Origin: Lonepinella koalarum
Lineage (GTDB): Bacteria > Pseudomonadota > Gammaproteobacteria > Enterobacterales > Pasteurellaceae
NCBI RefSeq assembly: GCF_004565475.1
Contig: NZ_SRHX01000002.1
Coordinates: 1-64,000 of the forward strand
DNA: 64,000 bases
Direction of reading: 5' to 3'
Below are positions 11,992-19,870 of the stretch, in pieces. Made by a program: the position numbers and the translations under genes. Under the pieces are notes generated by a model. It ran no database searches. It was given only the letters and a program-made list of their open reading frames with translations, and was not told the DNA's origin. The stretch's first letter is position 1, and every line of letters begins with the position of its first letter.

Positions 11992-12297
11992 ATGGCACGC
12001 AATACGTTAACAAGATCTGCAAGGGAGCTTGCCGATCCTTTGATGACAAAATACCGCTCACAAAAGCAAGTAGATGTGGCAGATCGTATGGACTGCGACC
12101 CGTCCACGCTTTGCCGTTTGACAGGTGAGAATGGTGAGAAATTAACAACCGCCTTGAATTTCATTGCGGCGAATGGTTTTGGGCTGGTGGATAAAGCCAC
12201 GCACATTGCCGTTGAACGTAAGGAATTTGAGCTGTTGTTATTGGCGTTAAATGGCTTGGATAGCCGTTTGCATGAGAAATATTTGGAAAATGAATGA
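11992..12297 (+). CDS. cII: CII-like transcriptional activator
   Basis: 101 residues. The segment SARELADPLMTKYRSQKQVDVADRMDCDPSTLCRLTGENGEKLTTALNFIAANG carries the helix-turn-helix and spacing of the phage CII family, in which the turn follows KQVDVADRMDCDPSTLCR. The C-terminal half is helical with heptad-like leucines (FELLLLALNGLDSRLHEKYL), suited to the tetramer that CII forms. In lambda, CII activates repressor and integrase promoters. It follows cro and is coupled by ATGA to the next small ORF. Confidence 0.82.
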   Translation: MARNTLTRSARELADPLMTKYRSQKQVDVADRMDCDPSTLCRLTGENGEKLTTALNFIAANGFGLVDKATHIAVERKEFELLLLALNGLDSRLHEKYLENE

Positions 12298-12413
12298 ATA
12301 CTCCAGTGAAAGAATTTTTAAACCGGCTGAAAAGATTTTATCTCAGCGATCAGTTTTTTTACATTTACTTGGTAGCGTTTATGTTACTTGGTTGGTACTT
12401 GTTTAGCAAATAA
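12294..12413 (+). CDS. Small single-span membrane protein (39 aa)
   Basis: ATG overlaps the cII stop (ATGA). A basic amphipathic N-terminus (MNTPVKEFLNRLKRFYLSDQ) is followed by one span (FFYIYLVAFMLLGWYLF). It is too short to recognise. The coupling to cII argues that it is translated. Confidence 0.6.
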   Translation: MNTPVKEFLNRLKRFYLSDQFFYIYLVAFMLLGWYLFSK

Positions 12414-12414
12414 A

Positions 12415-12438
12415 AAACCACCGTTGGGCGGTGGTTAG
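12415..12438 (+). terminator. Hairpin after the cII operon
   Basis: AACCACCG-TTGGG-CGGTGGTT forms an 8-bp stem without a T run, resembling an attenuator or tR1-like, Rho-assisted site between cII and the replication genes. Confidence 0.5.
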
Positions 12439-12466
12439 TTACTTAATCCATAAAGGAGTAATAAGT

Positions 12467-13300
12467 ATGGGTAGATTATCCACTAAAAAAAACAAAAAGG
12501 CAAGTGAAATGCCGATAAAAGACGTAAAAACTGCTAGAAAACCATTATCTAAGAAAATCCGTTTTGAGATTTTTAAAAGAGATGGTTTTAAATGTCAGTA
12601 CTGCGGTAAGTCTGCACCTGATGTGGTTTTACACGTCGATCATATAAATCCTGTCAGCAAGGGCGGATCTGATGATTTGATGAATTTGATTACATCTTGT
12701 TCAGATTGCAATTTAGGTAAAAAGGATATTTTACTAACGGATAATTCCGTTATTGAAAAGCAAAGAAAACAATTACAAGAGCTGAATGAAAAACGCGAGC
12801 AACTTGAAATGATGCTGCAATGGCGAGAAAGCCTCGCCAATTTAGATCAAGATCTTGTTATGGTTATTACAAAGAAAGTAAACGAATTAATAGAACCCCA
12901 TGAAGTTAATGTGAATGGGGAAAAAACGATTAAATCATGGTTGAAGAAATTCTCTCTTGAAGAAATTTTGAACGCCATTGATTCCGCATTTGAGAGTGTT
13001 TTTGGATTCGGAAAAGATAAATCTCATGAAGAAAAAAGCAATGATTTTTTTAATTTAATTCCGAAGATTTGTAGTGTTAATCGCATGCCTGAAATTGACA
13101 GAGAACTTTGTTACATTCGAGGGATTTTGAAAAATCGAATGTATGTAAATTTTGGTTATGTCATGCAACTTATGAAAAAAGCGACTTCTCTTGGTTTTGA
13201 CGTAGAAGAACTAAAGGAATTTGCAAAAACAGCGAGAAATTGGACTACGTTTAAAACAACGTTGGAAACTTTTATTCAGGAGAATGAAAATGAGTTCTAA
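12467..13300 (+). CDS. HNH endonuclease-domain protein
   Basis: 277 residues from the ATG at 12467 (AAAGGAG site). The HNH fold lies at about 35-90: KIRFEIFKRDGFKCQYCGKSAP, VDHINPVSKGGSDDLMNLI and SCSDCNLGKKD, with the paired CxxC zinc ligands and the DH catalytic histidine intact. The following coiled segment (KQLQELNEKREQLEMMLQW) and a helical C-terminus (150-277) are unlike McrA and more like replication or primase-linked phage proteins. It overlaps the O-like gene by 11 bp, so it may take part in phage replication; it could instead be a homing-type nuclease domestic to the operon. Confidence 0.78.
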   Translation: MGRLSTKKNKKASEMPIKDVKTARKPLSKKIRFEIFKRDGFKCQYCGKSAPDVVLHVDHINPVSKGGSDDLMNLITSCSDCNLGKKDILLTDNSVIEKQRKQLQELNEKREQLEMMLQWRESLANLDQDLVMVITKKVNELIEPHEVNVNGEKTIKSWLKKFSLEEILNAIDSAFESVFGFGKDKSHEEKSNDFFNLIPKICSVNRMPEIDRELCYIRGILKNRMYVNFGYVMQLMKKATSLGFDVEELKEFAKTARNWTTFKTTLETFIQENENEF

Positions 13301-14171
13301 ACTACTTGGTCATGTATGGGATTTAGATCTTCCCGACTCAACAACAAAATTAATCCTTTTACGCCTTGCGGATAATGCGAATGATGAAACTGGAGAATGT
13401 TTCCCGTCTTTAGCCTATTTACAAGATAAATGTTCCATTAAATCTAAAACAACGATAAGACTGGCGTTAACAAAATTACAAGAATTAGGATTTATTTTGG
13501 TCATTAAACGCAAAAAAGAGAGTGGCATAAATACTTCAAATTTGTATAAATTAAACATGGAAAAAATTCTGACTAAAACCAAAATCACTAAAAATTCAAG
13601 TGTTAAATCAAGTGGGTCAGAAACTGTACCCTTAGATGGGTCAGAAACTGTACCCTTAGATGGGTCAGAATCTGTACCCTATGGGTCAGAAACTGTACCC
13701 TTAGATGGGTCAGAATCTGTACCCAGAACCAATAACTCTTTTGAACCAATAATTAACCAATCAATATCTTCTTCGTCCGAACAAGTTCAGACGAAGTCGC
13801 CGAAGCGAAAACTTGAAAAATTTTCTAACGATGATTTGACGACAGCGGAATGGATGTTTAGCCAACTGCAAAAACTCAACCCGAAAATAAAATACCCGAA
13901 TATCAATCGCTGGGCGAATGAGGTTCGCCTGATTCGAGAGATTGACAGGCGGTCGCACCGTGAAATTTGCGAATTATTCCAGTGGGCGAACCGTGATGGC
14001 TTTTGGAAATCGAATATTTTAAGTCCGCACAAGTTGCGTGAAAAATGGGATCAGCTGGAAATGAAACGGCAATCACAAATTCAGTTTGGTGAAGTGGAGC
14101 GGAAGATGTCGTTTACGGAGAAAAATGCGATGCAGTGGAATCGTCCGGAAGATTGGGAAGGGGTGTTTTAA
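13290..14171 (+). CDS. O-like replication initiator
   Basis: 293 residues from the ATG at 13290 (AGGAG site). The N-terminal 90 residues form a winged helix (KLILLRLADNANDETGECFPSLAYLQDKCSIKSKTTIRLALTKLQELGFI in outline), typical of phage and plasmid initiators. Codons for residues about 109-145 encode GSETVPLD repeated five times; the DNA there is an iteron array, so the origin is inside the gene as in lambda O. The C-terminal half (SNDDLTTAEWMFSQLQKLNP...) is helical and should contact the helicase loader encoded next. Confidence 0.83.
   Translation: MSSKLLGHVWDLDLPDSTTKLILLRLADNANDETGECFPSLAYLQDKCSIKSKTTIRLALTKLQELGFILVIKRKKESGINTSNLYKLNMEKILTKTKITKNSSVKSSGSETVPLDGSETVPLDGSESVPYGSETVPLDGSESVPRTNNSFEPIINQSISSSSEQVQTKSPKRKLEKFSNDDLTTAEWMFSQLQKLNPKIKYPNINRWANEVRLIREIDRRSHREICELFQWANRDGFWKSNILSPHKLREKWDQLEMKRQSQIQFGEVERKMSFTEKNAMQWNRPEDWEGVF
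13614..13724 (+). repeat. Phage replication origin iterons (five copies)
   Basis: GGGTCAGAAACTGTACCC recurs at 13614, 13638, 13662, 13683 and 13707 (the third and fifth copies have one change, AATCTG). Spacing is 24, 24, 21 and 24 bp, always a multiple of three, so the reading frame survives. Each unit is itself an interrupted palindrome (GGGTCAG-AAA-CTG-ACCC). AT-rich DNA follows at 13735-13770. This matches lambda-type origins, where initiator-binding iterons lie in the O gene. Confidence 0.88.
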
Positions 14172-14173
14172 CC

Positions 14174-14818
14174 ATGAATAATCAAGTTTCAAACGCTACC
14201 ACAACAAGCACTGTTGGCAAGGTTTTTCATGATGACGTAGCAGGTATGGTGGATGAGTTATTTAAAAATTTAATCGCCAGTTGTCCGGTGTTGTTGAATA
14301 TCGATTCTGTTCAACTCAAACGCATTAAGCAGCAATGGATTTTGGGTTTTCAGGAACAGGGCGTGAATAATTTTGAGATGGTGAAATGCGGGATGCGTGA
14401 AGCGAGAGCGAAGCCAAACGGTTATTTGCCGAGTGTGGGTGAGTTTATTGCGTGGTGTAAGAAAAACTACAATCCGCACGGATTAGCCACGGAAGACCAG
14501 CTATATCAACGCATTGTGGCGTTTATGGCGTACGGTATGGAAGAAATTGACCGGTTTAAATTTGACAGTGATTTAGAGCGGTATTTGATTACAGGGTTGT
14601 ATTGCAAAGAGCGTGCGAACCAGTGGACGGATAAGGACTTGCGGTCAGAAATTCAGCAGGAATTAAACCGTACGGCAAAACGATTGGATGCAGGCTGGAA
14701 AGTACCCAAACCACAACCAGCCTTGCCAGAAAAAGTGATTATTCCTGCGAGCAAAGAACAAGTTAGCCAACACATTGCGAATATGAGAGCGATGTTTAAA
14801 GGGGTAAGGGTGAATTAA
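14174..14818 (+). CDS. P-like helicase loader
   Basis: 214 residues from the ATG at 14174, two bases after the O-like stop. The region NIDSVQLKRIKQQWILGFQEQGVNNFEMVKCGMREARAKPNGYLPSVGEFIAWCK matches the lambda replication protein P family, which brings the host DnaB helicase to the origin. The C-terminus is a proline-rich linker and a short helix (HIANMRAMFKGVRVN). It forms an operon with the initiator and the following small ORF. Confidence 0.85.
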   Translation: MNNQVSNATTTSTVGKVFHDDVAGMVDELFKNLIASCPVLLNIDSVQLKRIKQQWILGFQEQGVNNFEMVKCGMREARAKPNGYLPSVGEFIAWCKKNYNPHGLATEDQLYQRIVAFMAYGMEEIDRFKFDSDLERYLITGLYCKERANQWTDKDLRSEIQQELNRTAKRLDAGWKVPKPQPALPEKVIIPASKEQVSQHIANMRAMFKGVRVN

Positions 14819-14895
14819 TGTCTGATGCTGCAATAGTTACTATTGGTTATTTCGCCACTATGGCGTTTATATTTTGGCTTGGAATGAGAGATTAA
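14818..14895 (+). CDS. Very small membrane protein (25 aa)
   Basis: The start overlaps the stop of the P-like gene (TAATG). One predicted span (AIVTIGYFATMAFIFWLG) with a short charged end (MRD). Its translational coupling supports it as real. No family recognised. Confidence 0.5.
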   Translation: MSDAAIVTIGYFATMAFIFWLGMRD

Positions 14896-14898
14896 GCG

Positions 14899-15321
14899 AT
14901 GAAATACGTTGAGCTTAAATCGGAAAAAGTGCGGTGCAATTTAATCGAGTTTATTCGCACTTTGCCAATTGATGAGAAAAAGCCGTTAGTGGTGCAGATT
15001 AAGCCGATTACTCGTAACCTTGAACAGAATGCTAAGTTCCATGCCATGTGCCAAGACGTGGCGAATCAGTGCGAATTTCACGGTAGAAAGCTCAGTATGG
15101 AGCAATGGAAAGTGTTATTTATTTCCGCTCACGCACAAGCGACTAAACAGGGCTTTGAGATTGTGGCAGGGTTAGAGGGGGAATTTGTCAATATTCGGGA
15201 AAGTTCAGCACAAATGAGCGTTAGCCGTATGGCGAGTTTGATTGAATATCTGACGAGTTGGGGCGTTGAAAATGGCGTGCGGTTTAATGATTGGAAATGG
15301 TTGCCTGAACGGTGGCGATAG
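14899..15321 (+). CDS. ninB: NinB recombination protein
   Basis: 140 residues with the NinB pattern: RTLPIDEKKPLVVQIKPITRNLEQNAKFHAMCQDVANQ, then KLSMEQWKVLFISAHAQAT and a C-terminal VRFNDWKWLPERWR in outline. In lambda, NinB (Orf) binds SSB and single strands and supports recombination. A DNA uptake core (AAAGTGCGGT) lies inside the gene at about 14928-14937 and encodes part of EKVRCN. Confidence 0.92.
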   Translation: MKYVELKSEKVRCNLIEFIRTLPIDEKKPLVVQIKPITRNLEQNAKFHAMCQDVANQCEFHGRKLSMEQWKVLFISAHAQATKQGFEIVAGLEGEFVNIRESSAQMSVSRMASLIEYLTSWGVENGVRFNDWKWLPERWR

Positions 15322-15447
15322 ATCATTTTCGTGACGTTACGAAAATGGTGGTTGTCTCTTAAATGGGTTGGCTTATTGTAAAGATTTGTTTTTGTTATTG
15401 AAATGATTGTCTCTTAAATGGGGTTGGTTGTCTTTTAAGGGGAAATA
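15322..15447 (+). repeat. Hairpin and imperfect repeats between ninB and ninG
   Basis: CATTTTCGT-GACGTT-ACGAAAATG forms a 9-bp hairpin at about 15325-15348. After it, TTGTCTCTTAAATGGG appears twice (about 15353 and 15407) with a third degenerate copy (TTGTCTTTTAAGGGG, about 15428) that supplies the ninG ribosome site. No gene is seen here. Confidence 0.6.
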
Positions 15448-16014
15448 ATGAAAAAAGTGCGGTGTAAAAAATGCAAGATTTGCGGACTGGACTTTGTGCC
15501 ACGCAGTAGCTTTGCGAAAGTCTGTTCGGTGGCTTGTGCGATGCAGTTTGCTAAGGAGCAAGCAGAAAAAGAGAAAATTAAGCAGCGGAAAGCACGAGAG
15601 AAAGCAGAACGAGCCAAGATTAAGCAAGTTCGGGAGAATTTGAAAAGCCGTCAAGATTGGTTGAAAGATTTGCAGAAAGTCTTCAATCAATTTATTCGTT
15701 TAAGGGATAAGGATTTACCCTGTATTTCGTGCGGACGGTTTCATCAGGGGCAATGGCACGCAGGGCATTATCGCACCACCAAGGCTTGCCCTGAATTACG
15801 GTTTAATGAAGACAATTGCCATAAGCAATGTCAGCCTTGCAATACACATTTAAGTGGGAATATTACGGAATATCGGATTAATTTAGTGCGGAAAATTGGG
15901 CTAGAGCGGGTGGAATGGTTGGAAAGAAAAGACCATAAGCCGTTGAAGTTGACGATTCCTGAGATTAAGAAATTGATTCGGGTGTATAAGGTGAAGTGTA
16001 AGGGGTTGATGTGA
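15448..16014 (+). CDS. ninG: NinG (Rap-like) protein
   Basis: 188 residues. Zinc-binding pairs open the protein (KCKICGLDFVP, CSVACAMQF), then a charged coiled coil (KEQAEKEKIKQRKAREKAERAKIKQ), then the C-terminal nuclease-like core with CISCGRFHQGQWHAGHYRTTKACPELRFNEDNCHKQCQPCNTHLSGN, including the HAGHY motif. This is the lambda NinG/Rap family, a structure-specific endonuclease for recombination intermediates. The first codons (MKKVRCKK) are written over an uptake core. Confidence 0.93.
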   Translation: MKKVRCKKCKICGLDFVPRSSFAKVCSVACAMQFAKEQAEKEKIKQRKAREKAERAKIKQVRENLKSRQDWLKDLQKVFNQFIRLRDKDLPCISCGRFHQGQWHAGHYRTTKACPELRFNEDNCHKQCQPCNTHLSGNITEYRINLVRKIGLERVEWLERKDHKPLKLTIPEIKKLIRVYKVKCKGLM

Positions 16015-16400
16015 GTTTTAAAGATGTTTGTATTCAATGGGGATATTGGGCGACACCGAGATTAGGTACGGAATATCCGAGCTTGTCGGTAAGTATTCCT
16101 GTTCCGCCCGTGATGAAATCAAAGCGAGTGGTACCGATTAAGGACGAGTTGGCGATGGAAATTGACCGTTGTGTTTGTGTAATGAAAAAAGTTACGCCTG
16201 AGCTGTATGATTTGTTTATGGCGACTTATGCGTATCGGTTGCCTGTGTATGATTTGCGGAATAAGTATAAGGTGGTGACGCAAAGGGGGATTTTAACAAG
16301 ATTTGGGGTGAGTAAAGCACATTATTTTAATTTGATGAGAGTAGCAGAAACATCGTTGAAGTTAATGCTTAGTCAAAATCAGTGCATTATGTTAGCATAA
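16011..16400 (+). CDS. Q-like late antiterminator
   Basis: 129 residues, overlapping the ninG stop by 4 bp (ATGA). The pattern IQWGYWAT near the start, DRCVCVMKKVTPELYDLFMATYAY in the middle and a helix-turn-helix-like end (ILTRFGVSKAHYFNLMRVAETSLKLML) fits the antitermination Q family of lambdoid phages. Its usual place is after the nin genes and before the late promoter, which is found at 17067-17095 together with a terminator to be overridden. Confidence 0.82.
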   Translation: MSFKDVCIQWGYWATPRLGTEYPSLSVSIPVPPVMKSKRVVPIKDELAMEIDRCVCVMKKVTPELYDLFMATYAYRLPVYDLRNKYKVVTQRGILTRFGVSKAHYFNLMRVAETSLKLMLSQNQCIMLA

Positions 16401-16415
16401 TGGTAGCAAAAATAG

Positions 16416-16443
16416 TTGCAAAATAGAAAAATGTAACTATAAT
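16416..16443 (+). promoter_or_regulatory. hicAB promoter
   Basis: TTGCAA (16416-16421), a 16-bp spacer and TATAAT (16438-16443), 30 bp before hicA. An independent promoter fits expression of the module in the lysogen. Confidence 0.6.
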
Positions 16444-16472
16444 TGATACTAAATATAATATAGGTTGAGTTT

Positions 16473-16721
16473 ATGGGAAAAGCTGAAAAATTATTAGAGA
16501 AACTGGCAGGGGCTAAAAGTACGTTTGTTTGGATGGATTTAGTCACTTTGCTTGCTCAACAAGGATATGAGAAGCAAGAAATGGCAGGTTCTCGAGTTCG
16601 ATTTTTTAACACAAAACTTGACCATATTATCTTGTTGCACAAGCCACACCCTGAAAATTATATTAAAGGCGGTGTATTAAAATCAGTGAAAGAATCCTTA
16701 AAACAGGTAGGTATATTATGA
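16473..16721 (+). CDS. hicA: HicA mRNA interferase toxin
   Basis: 82 residues with the dsRBD-like HicA fold: DLVTLLAQQGYEKQEMAGSRVRFFN, then the catalytic histidine in LDHIILLHKPHPENYIKGGVLKSVKESLKQ. The HKPHP motif is highly characteristic. HicA cleaves mRNA when free of HicB. It overlaps hicB by 4 bp. Confidence 0.93.
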   Translation: MGKAEKLLEKLAGAKSTFVWMDLVTLLAQQGYEKQEMAGSRVRFFNTKLDHIILLHKPHPENYIKGGVLKSVKESLKQVGIL

Positions 16722-17053
16722 CGTTGTTAAACTATAAAGGCTATGTTGGCACAATTGAGCCTGATTTAGAAAATAATGTATTGTTTGGTAAATTAGCATA
16801 TATTCGGGATTTGGTCACATATGAAGCGGAAACTTTACCTGAATTAGAAAAAGAATTTCGTACGTCTGTGGATTTGTATTTGAGTGATTGTGCGGAATTA
16901 GGCAAAACGCCTGACAAGCCTTTTAAAGGTGTATTCAATGTGCGGATTAGTGAAGAATTACACCGTATGGCGGTGATAGCCGCTGGCGATATGTCGTTAA
17001 ATGCCTTTGTGGGAGCGGCAATTCAAGAAAAAGTGAATCGAATGGCTGTTTAA
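16718..17053 (+). CDS. hicB: HicB antitoxin
   Basis: 111 residues. The N-terminal pseudo-RNase H domain (YKGYVGTIEPDLENNVLFGKLAYIRDLVTYEAETLPELEKEFRTSVDLYL in outline) is followed by a ribbon-helix-helix DNA-binding end (GVFNVRISEELHRMAVIAAGDMSLNAFVGAAIQEKV). It binds HicA and represses the promoter. This is the second type II system in the prophage. Confidence 0.92.
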   Translation: MTLLNYKGYVGTIEPDLENNVLFGKLAYIRDLVTYEAETLPELEKEFRTSVDLYLSDCAELGKTPDKPFKGVFNVRISEELHRMAVIAAGDMSLNAFVGAAIQEKVNRMAV

Positions 17054-17066
17054 TATACAAAAATGC

Positions 17067-17174
17067 TTGATTTGTCTAGACATAAACTGTATCATTTCAC
17101 TTATAGTGCGGTTTCGTACATTTAAAATGCACGAAAGAATTTACAGCCCTGAGCAGCAATGCTTGGGGTTTTTT
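17067..17174 (+). promoter_or_regulatory. Late promoter with downstream Q-dependent terminator
   Basis: TTGATT (17067-17072), 17-bp spacer, TATCAT (17090-17095). About 45 bases after the expected start, CCCTGAGCA-GCAA-TGCTTGGGG followed by T7 (17147-17174) forms an intrinsic terminator. A promoter, a short leader and a terminator lying between Q and the terminase genes is the lambda pR'/tR' plan, in which late genes are on only when Q modifies the polymerase. No gene is seen in 17054-17280. Confidence 0.75.
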
Positions 17175-17280
17175 ATTGCAACGAATAAAAACCAACTGCT
17201 CAAAATGACGATGCACAGAACCGCAGTTTGTTTTAGGTGATTGAAAGGTCGCCTTTTTTAATTCAGAGAGAGCGAAAATA

Positions 17281-17613
17281 ATGTTGAATTGTTATTTCAC
17301 TTACCCTTTTCACGGTGAAACAGAAACCTTAGCGATTCTAGCGGAAACAGTGCGAGAAGCGAAAGCCAAAGCAAGGTCGATGAGTTCGGAATTAGTCTAT
17401 GTGGGCTATGATGAAGTGGAAGAAGATCCATTTGCGGAACAAAAGATTGCGTGGGTATGTGAAAAGCCGGTGGAAGAATTGCCGTTTCTCTTTAAACAAG
17501 GGAAGCAGTTAGCGTTGTTGTTTGCATATGGAACGAATTGTCAATGTTGTTTGGGGTATCGGATTATGGCAGGGTTGCTGTTAGGTAGTATCGTTGGGTA
17601 TTGGTTGGGGTAG
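17281..17613 (+). CDS. Hypothetical protein with C-terminal membrane span
   Basis: 110 residues. The first part is soluble (LNCYFTYPFHGETETLAILAETVREAKAKARSM), and the end is hydrophobic with a cysteine pair before it (NCQCCLGYRIMAGLLLGSIVGYWLG). No family recognised. It is the first late gene, three bases before the small terminase gene, so a packaging or lysis-linked role is possible but unproven. Confidence 0.65.
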   Translation: MLNCYFTYPFHGETETLAILAETVREAKAKARSMSSELVYVGYDEVEEDPFAEQKIAWVCEKPVEELPFLFKQGKQLALLFAYGTNCQCCLGYRIMAGLLLGSIVGYWLG

Positions 17614-17616
17614 GTT

Positions 17617-18084
17617 ATGGCGAAGAAATCTTATGATTGGGTTGCAATTAAACTTGAATTTGTAAAGTCTTCTTTGTCTACTCGTGATTTTGCCGAAGCC
17701 TTTGATATTCCGTATAGCACGTTTTCTAAAAAAGTGATGCGTGAACAATGGGAAAATGAAAGGAAGCAGATTGGAAGTAAATTGGAAGCAAAATCCATTG
17801 AGAAATCTATTGAAAACCGTGCGGATGAATTATCTGAGTTTGAAACAACAACGTTAAAGGCTATTCGTATTGCTCAATCTGATATTATTATCAAGATTTC
17901 TACTTGTGAGAAAGCTGGGGATATGAAATCGCTCACTAGTTCATTGGTTGATTTGCAAAAGGTATATCGGTTGGCATTAGGAGCCAGTACCGAAAACCAA
18001 GCCACAGGCACGACGACGGATTTTTCCCAATGGTTGGAGAGTATTGACAATGGCGAACTCGGAACAGGTCGATCGTCTGCGTGA
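17617..18084 (+). CDS. Small terminase subunit (likely)
   Basis: 155 residues. An N-terminal helix-turn-helix (AIKLEFVKSSLSTRDFAEAFDIPYSTFSKKVMREQWENERK) fits DNA recognition at pac/cos sites, followed by long helices for oligomerisation (EFETTTLKAIRIAQSDIIIKI...). Length and position directly before the large subunit, which it overlaps by 35 bp, match the family. Confidence 0.75.
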   Translation: MAKKSYDWVAIKLEFVKSSLSTRDFAEAFDIPYSTFSKKVMREQWENERKQIGSKLEAKSIEKSIENRADELSEFETTTLKAIRIAQSDIIIKISTCEKAGDMKSLTSSLVDLQKVYRLALGASTENQATGTTTDFSQWLESIDNGELGTGRSSA

Positions 18085-19582
18085 TGAATTTCGGCGTAAC
18101 TTTCAGGCTTTTGCCTATTACTGTTTGAAAATCCGTACCAAAAATCAAGGGGTGATTCCCTTTGTATTAAATTCGGTGCAGTTAGATTTGTTGGATAAGT
18201 TCTACGACCAAATGCAGATGCAACATCGAGCAAGATTTATTGTATTGAAAGCTCGGCAAATGGGGTTATCCACCTTTATTGGGGCGTTGTATTATTGGTG
18301 GGCGATTTACCACAGGGGGACGAAAGCCCTTGTGTTGACGCATTTAGACAGTGCGACTAAAGAGCTGTTCGAGATGATTAAGCGTTACCATGATAACGCC
18401 CCTGATGAATTTAAGCCGAAAGCTCACCGCAATAGCACCAATGAATTAGCCTTCACCGATGTGGATAGTGCGTTTAAAACCGCCACGGCAGGTAGTAAAA
18501 ATGTGGGACACGGTTCGACCATTCAATGTTTGCATTGGTCGGAAGTGTCACGCAGTAAAAACCAAGCGGAGATGACCGCTGGAGTAATGCAAACTGTACC
18601 CAGTGGTGACGGCTCCATGATTTTTCTTGAATCTACCGCAAACGGCATAGGTGAATATTTTCATCAAACGTGGGAACAAGCCATACGGGGTGAAAATGAA
18701 TACACACCCGTGTTTTATCCGTGGACGGCGATGAAAGAATATCGTCAAAGTGCAACGGGGGTGGAGTTTAGTTCTGAAGAACGGGATTATCAAGTCTTGT
18801 ATGGCATTGACGATGAGCAGTTAGCGTGGCGACAAGCTAAAATGCGAGAGTTTAAGGGTTCACCTGAAGAACGGCTTGCCTTGTTTCGTGAGCAATACCC
18901 GATTACCCCTGAAGAAGCCTTTCAATCCAGCGAAAATGCGTTTATTAATTCGGTCGCCGTACGAGAAGCCCGCAAGGCAGAATTTAAACCTTACGGAGCG
19001 ATTGTATGTGGTGTTGACCCCGCTGCTGGTGGTAAAGACAGTACAGCGATTGTGTTACGTCAAGGGCAGAAAGTGCTGAAAGCGTGGCGGTTTAAACAGC
19101 CTGATTTAATGGCGATTGTGGGACGTTGTGTTGATGTGATTCATGAATACAAGGTCGACATGATGTTTGTAGATGCCGTAGGTCTAGGCTTGGGCGTTTA
19201 TTCCCGCTTGGTGGAGTTGGGTTATTCAGACCGAGTGATGGACATTAAGGCAAGCCGTAAAGCCGATGAACCTGATGCCTATGTTAACAAGCGGGCGGAA
19301 ATGTGGGACAGAATGAACCAATGGCTCGAAAATGGGGCAGATATTCCCGATAACGATATTTTCGAAAGCGATTTGCTGATGTTGTCAGCAGAATACGACA
19401 GTTCCAGACGGCTGAAAATGCAGAGCAAAAAAGAAATGGCTCATTCGCCTGATTTGGCGGATGCCTTGTCATTTACTTTTGCATTAAATTATGTGATACC
19501 AAGGTCGGAGCAAGACGAAGACTACCAAGGCTTACGCAAAGCTCCGACTTATGGGGGCAGTATGATTAACGGGAATGTGTAG
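18050..19582 (+). CDS. terL: Large terminase subunit
   Basis: 510 residues from the ATG at 18050. ATPase part: RFIVLKARQMGLSTFIGALYYWW carries a variant Walker A (KARQMGLST), and GSMIFLESTANG the Walker B and coupling motifs. Nuclease part: CGVDPAAGGKDSTAIVLRQ (about 323) with the first catalytic aspartate, DMMFVDAVGLGLGVYSRL (about 368) with the second, and HSPDLADALSFTFAL (about 466) with the third. It cuts and pumps DNA into the procapsid through the portal. Confidence 0.95.
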   Translation: MANSEQVDRLRDEFRRNFQAFAYYCLKIRTKNQGVIPFVLNSVQLDLLDKFYDQMQMQHRARFIVLKARQMGLSTFIGALYYWWAIYHRGTKALVLTHLDSATKELFEMIKRYHDNAPDEFKPKAHRNSTNELAFTDVDSAFKTATAGSKNVGHGSTIQCLHWSEVSRSKNQAEMTAGVMQTVPSGDGSMIFLESTANGIGEYFHQTWEQAIRGENEYTPVFYPWTAMKEYRQSATGVEFSSEERDYQVLYGIDDEQLAWRQAKMREFKGSPEERLALFREQYPITPEEAFQSSENAFINSVAVREARKAEFKPYGAIVCGVDPAAGGKDSTAIVLRQGQKVLKAWRFKQPDLMAIVGRCVDVIHEYKVDMMFVDAVGLGLGVYSRLVELGYSDRVMDIKASRKADEPDAYVNKRAEMWDRMNQWLENGADIPDNDIFESDLLMLSAEYDSSRRLKMQSKKEMAHSPDLADALSFTFALNYVIPRSEQDEDYQGLRKAPTYGGSMINGNV

Positions 19583-19787
19583 CACGATACAGTTCACACA
19601 AGGTTTTAATTGCTTGCGGACGAGCAACGCCTAATTCCGCACAGATGGCGTCAAATTCTTGTGCAGTGTCAGTGGCAAGTTGTAAACTGATACGTTGAAC
19701 CTTGCCTTGCTCAAGCATTTTTTTATTCCACTCGTGAGCGGTTTTGGCTCGCAATTTTTTACTGTGTTCGGTTATTGCATTTGCCAT
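19566..19787 (-). CDS. Ribbon-helix-helix-like protein, cassette 3
   Basis: 73 residues, minus strand, overlapping the terL end by 17 bp. A basic helical start (AITEHSKKLRAKTAHEWNKKML) precedes a strand (VQRISLQL) and two helices (ATDTAQEFDAICAELGVARPQAIKTLCELYRATH), a clear ribbon-helix-helix layout. It is only distantly related to the proteins at 1444 and 9444, but it occupies the same position behind an Ibs-like peptide and an antisense promoter candidate. Confidence 0.65.
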   Translation of the reverse strand: MANAITEHSKKLRAKTAHEWNKKMLEQGKVQRISLQLATDTAQEFDAICAELGVARPQAIKTLCELYRATHSR

Positions 19788-19796
19788 AATAAATCC

Positions 19797-19825
19797 TTGC
19801 TTTTAAAGTACGAATTGGTTAAGAT
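19797..19825 (+). promoter_or_regulatory. Antisense promoter candidate, cassette 3
   Basis: TTGCTT (19797-19802), 17-bp spacer, TAAGAT (19820-19825) on the plus strand, pointing across the stem AGGGGGA / TCTCCCCCT (about 19840-19865) and the peptide at 19871-19939. Location relative to the ribbon-helix-helix start is the same as in cassettes 1 and 2. Confidence 0.45.
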
Positions 19826-19870
19826 TGAAGTCGCAGGGGGAGACTGCTACATATCCCCCTTTGAGTTAGT

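Noticed and set aside
13614-13724. Evenly spaced repeats considered as a CRISPR array
   Set aside because: Spacers would be only 3-6 bp, the repeats keep a reading frame inside a replication gene, and each is an initiator-type palindrome.
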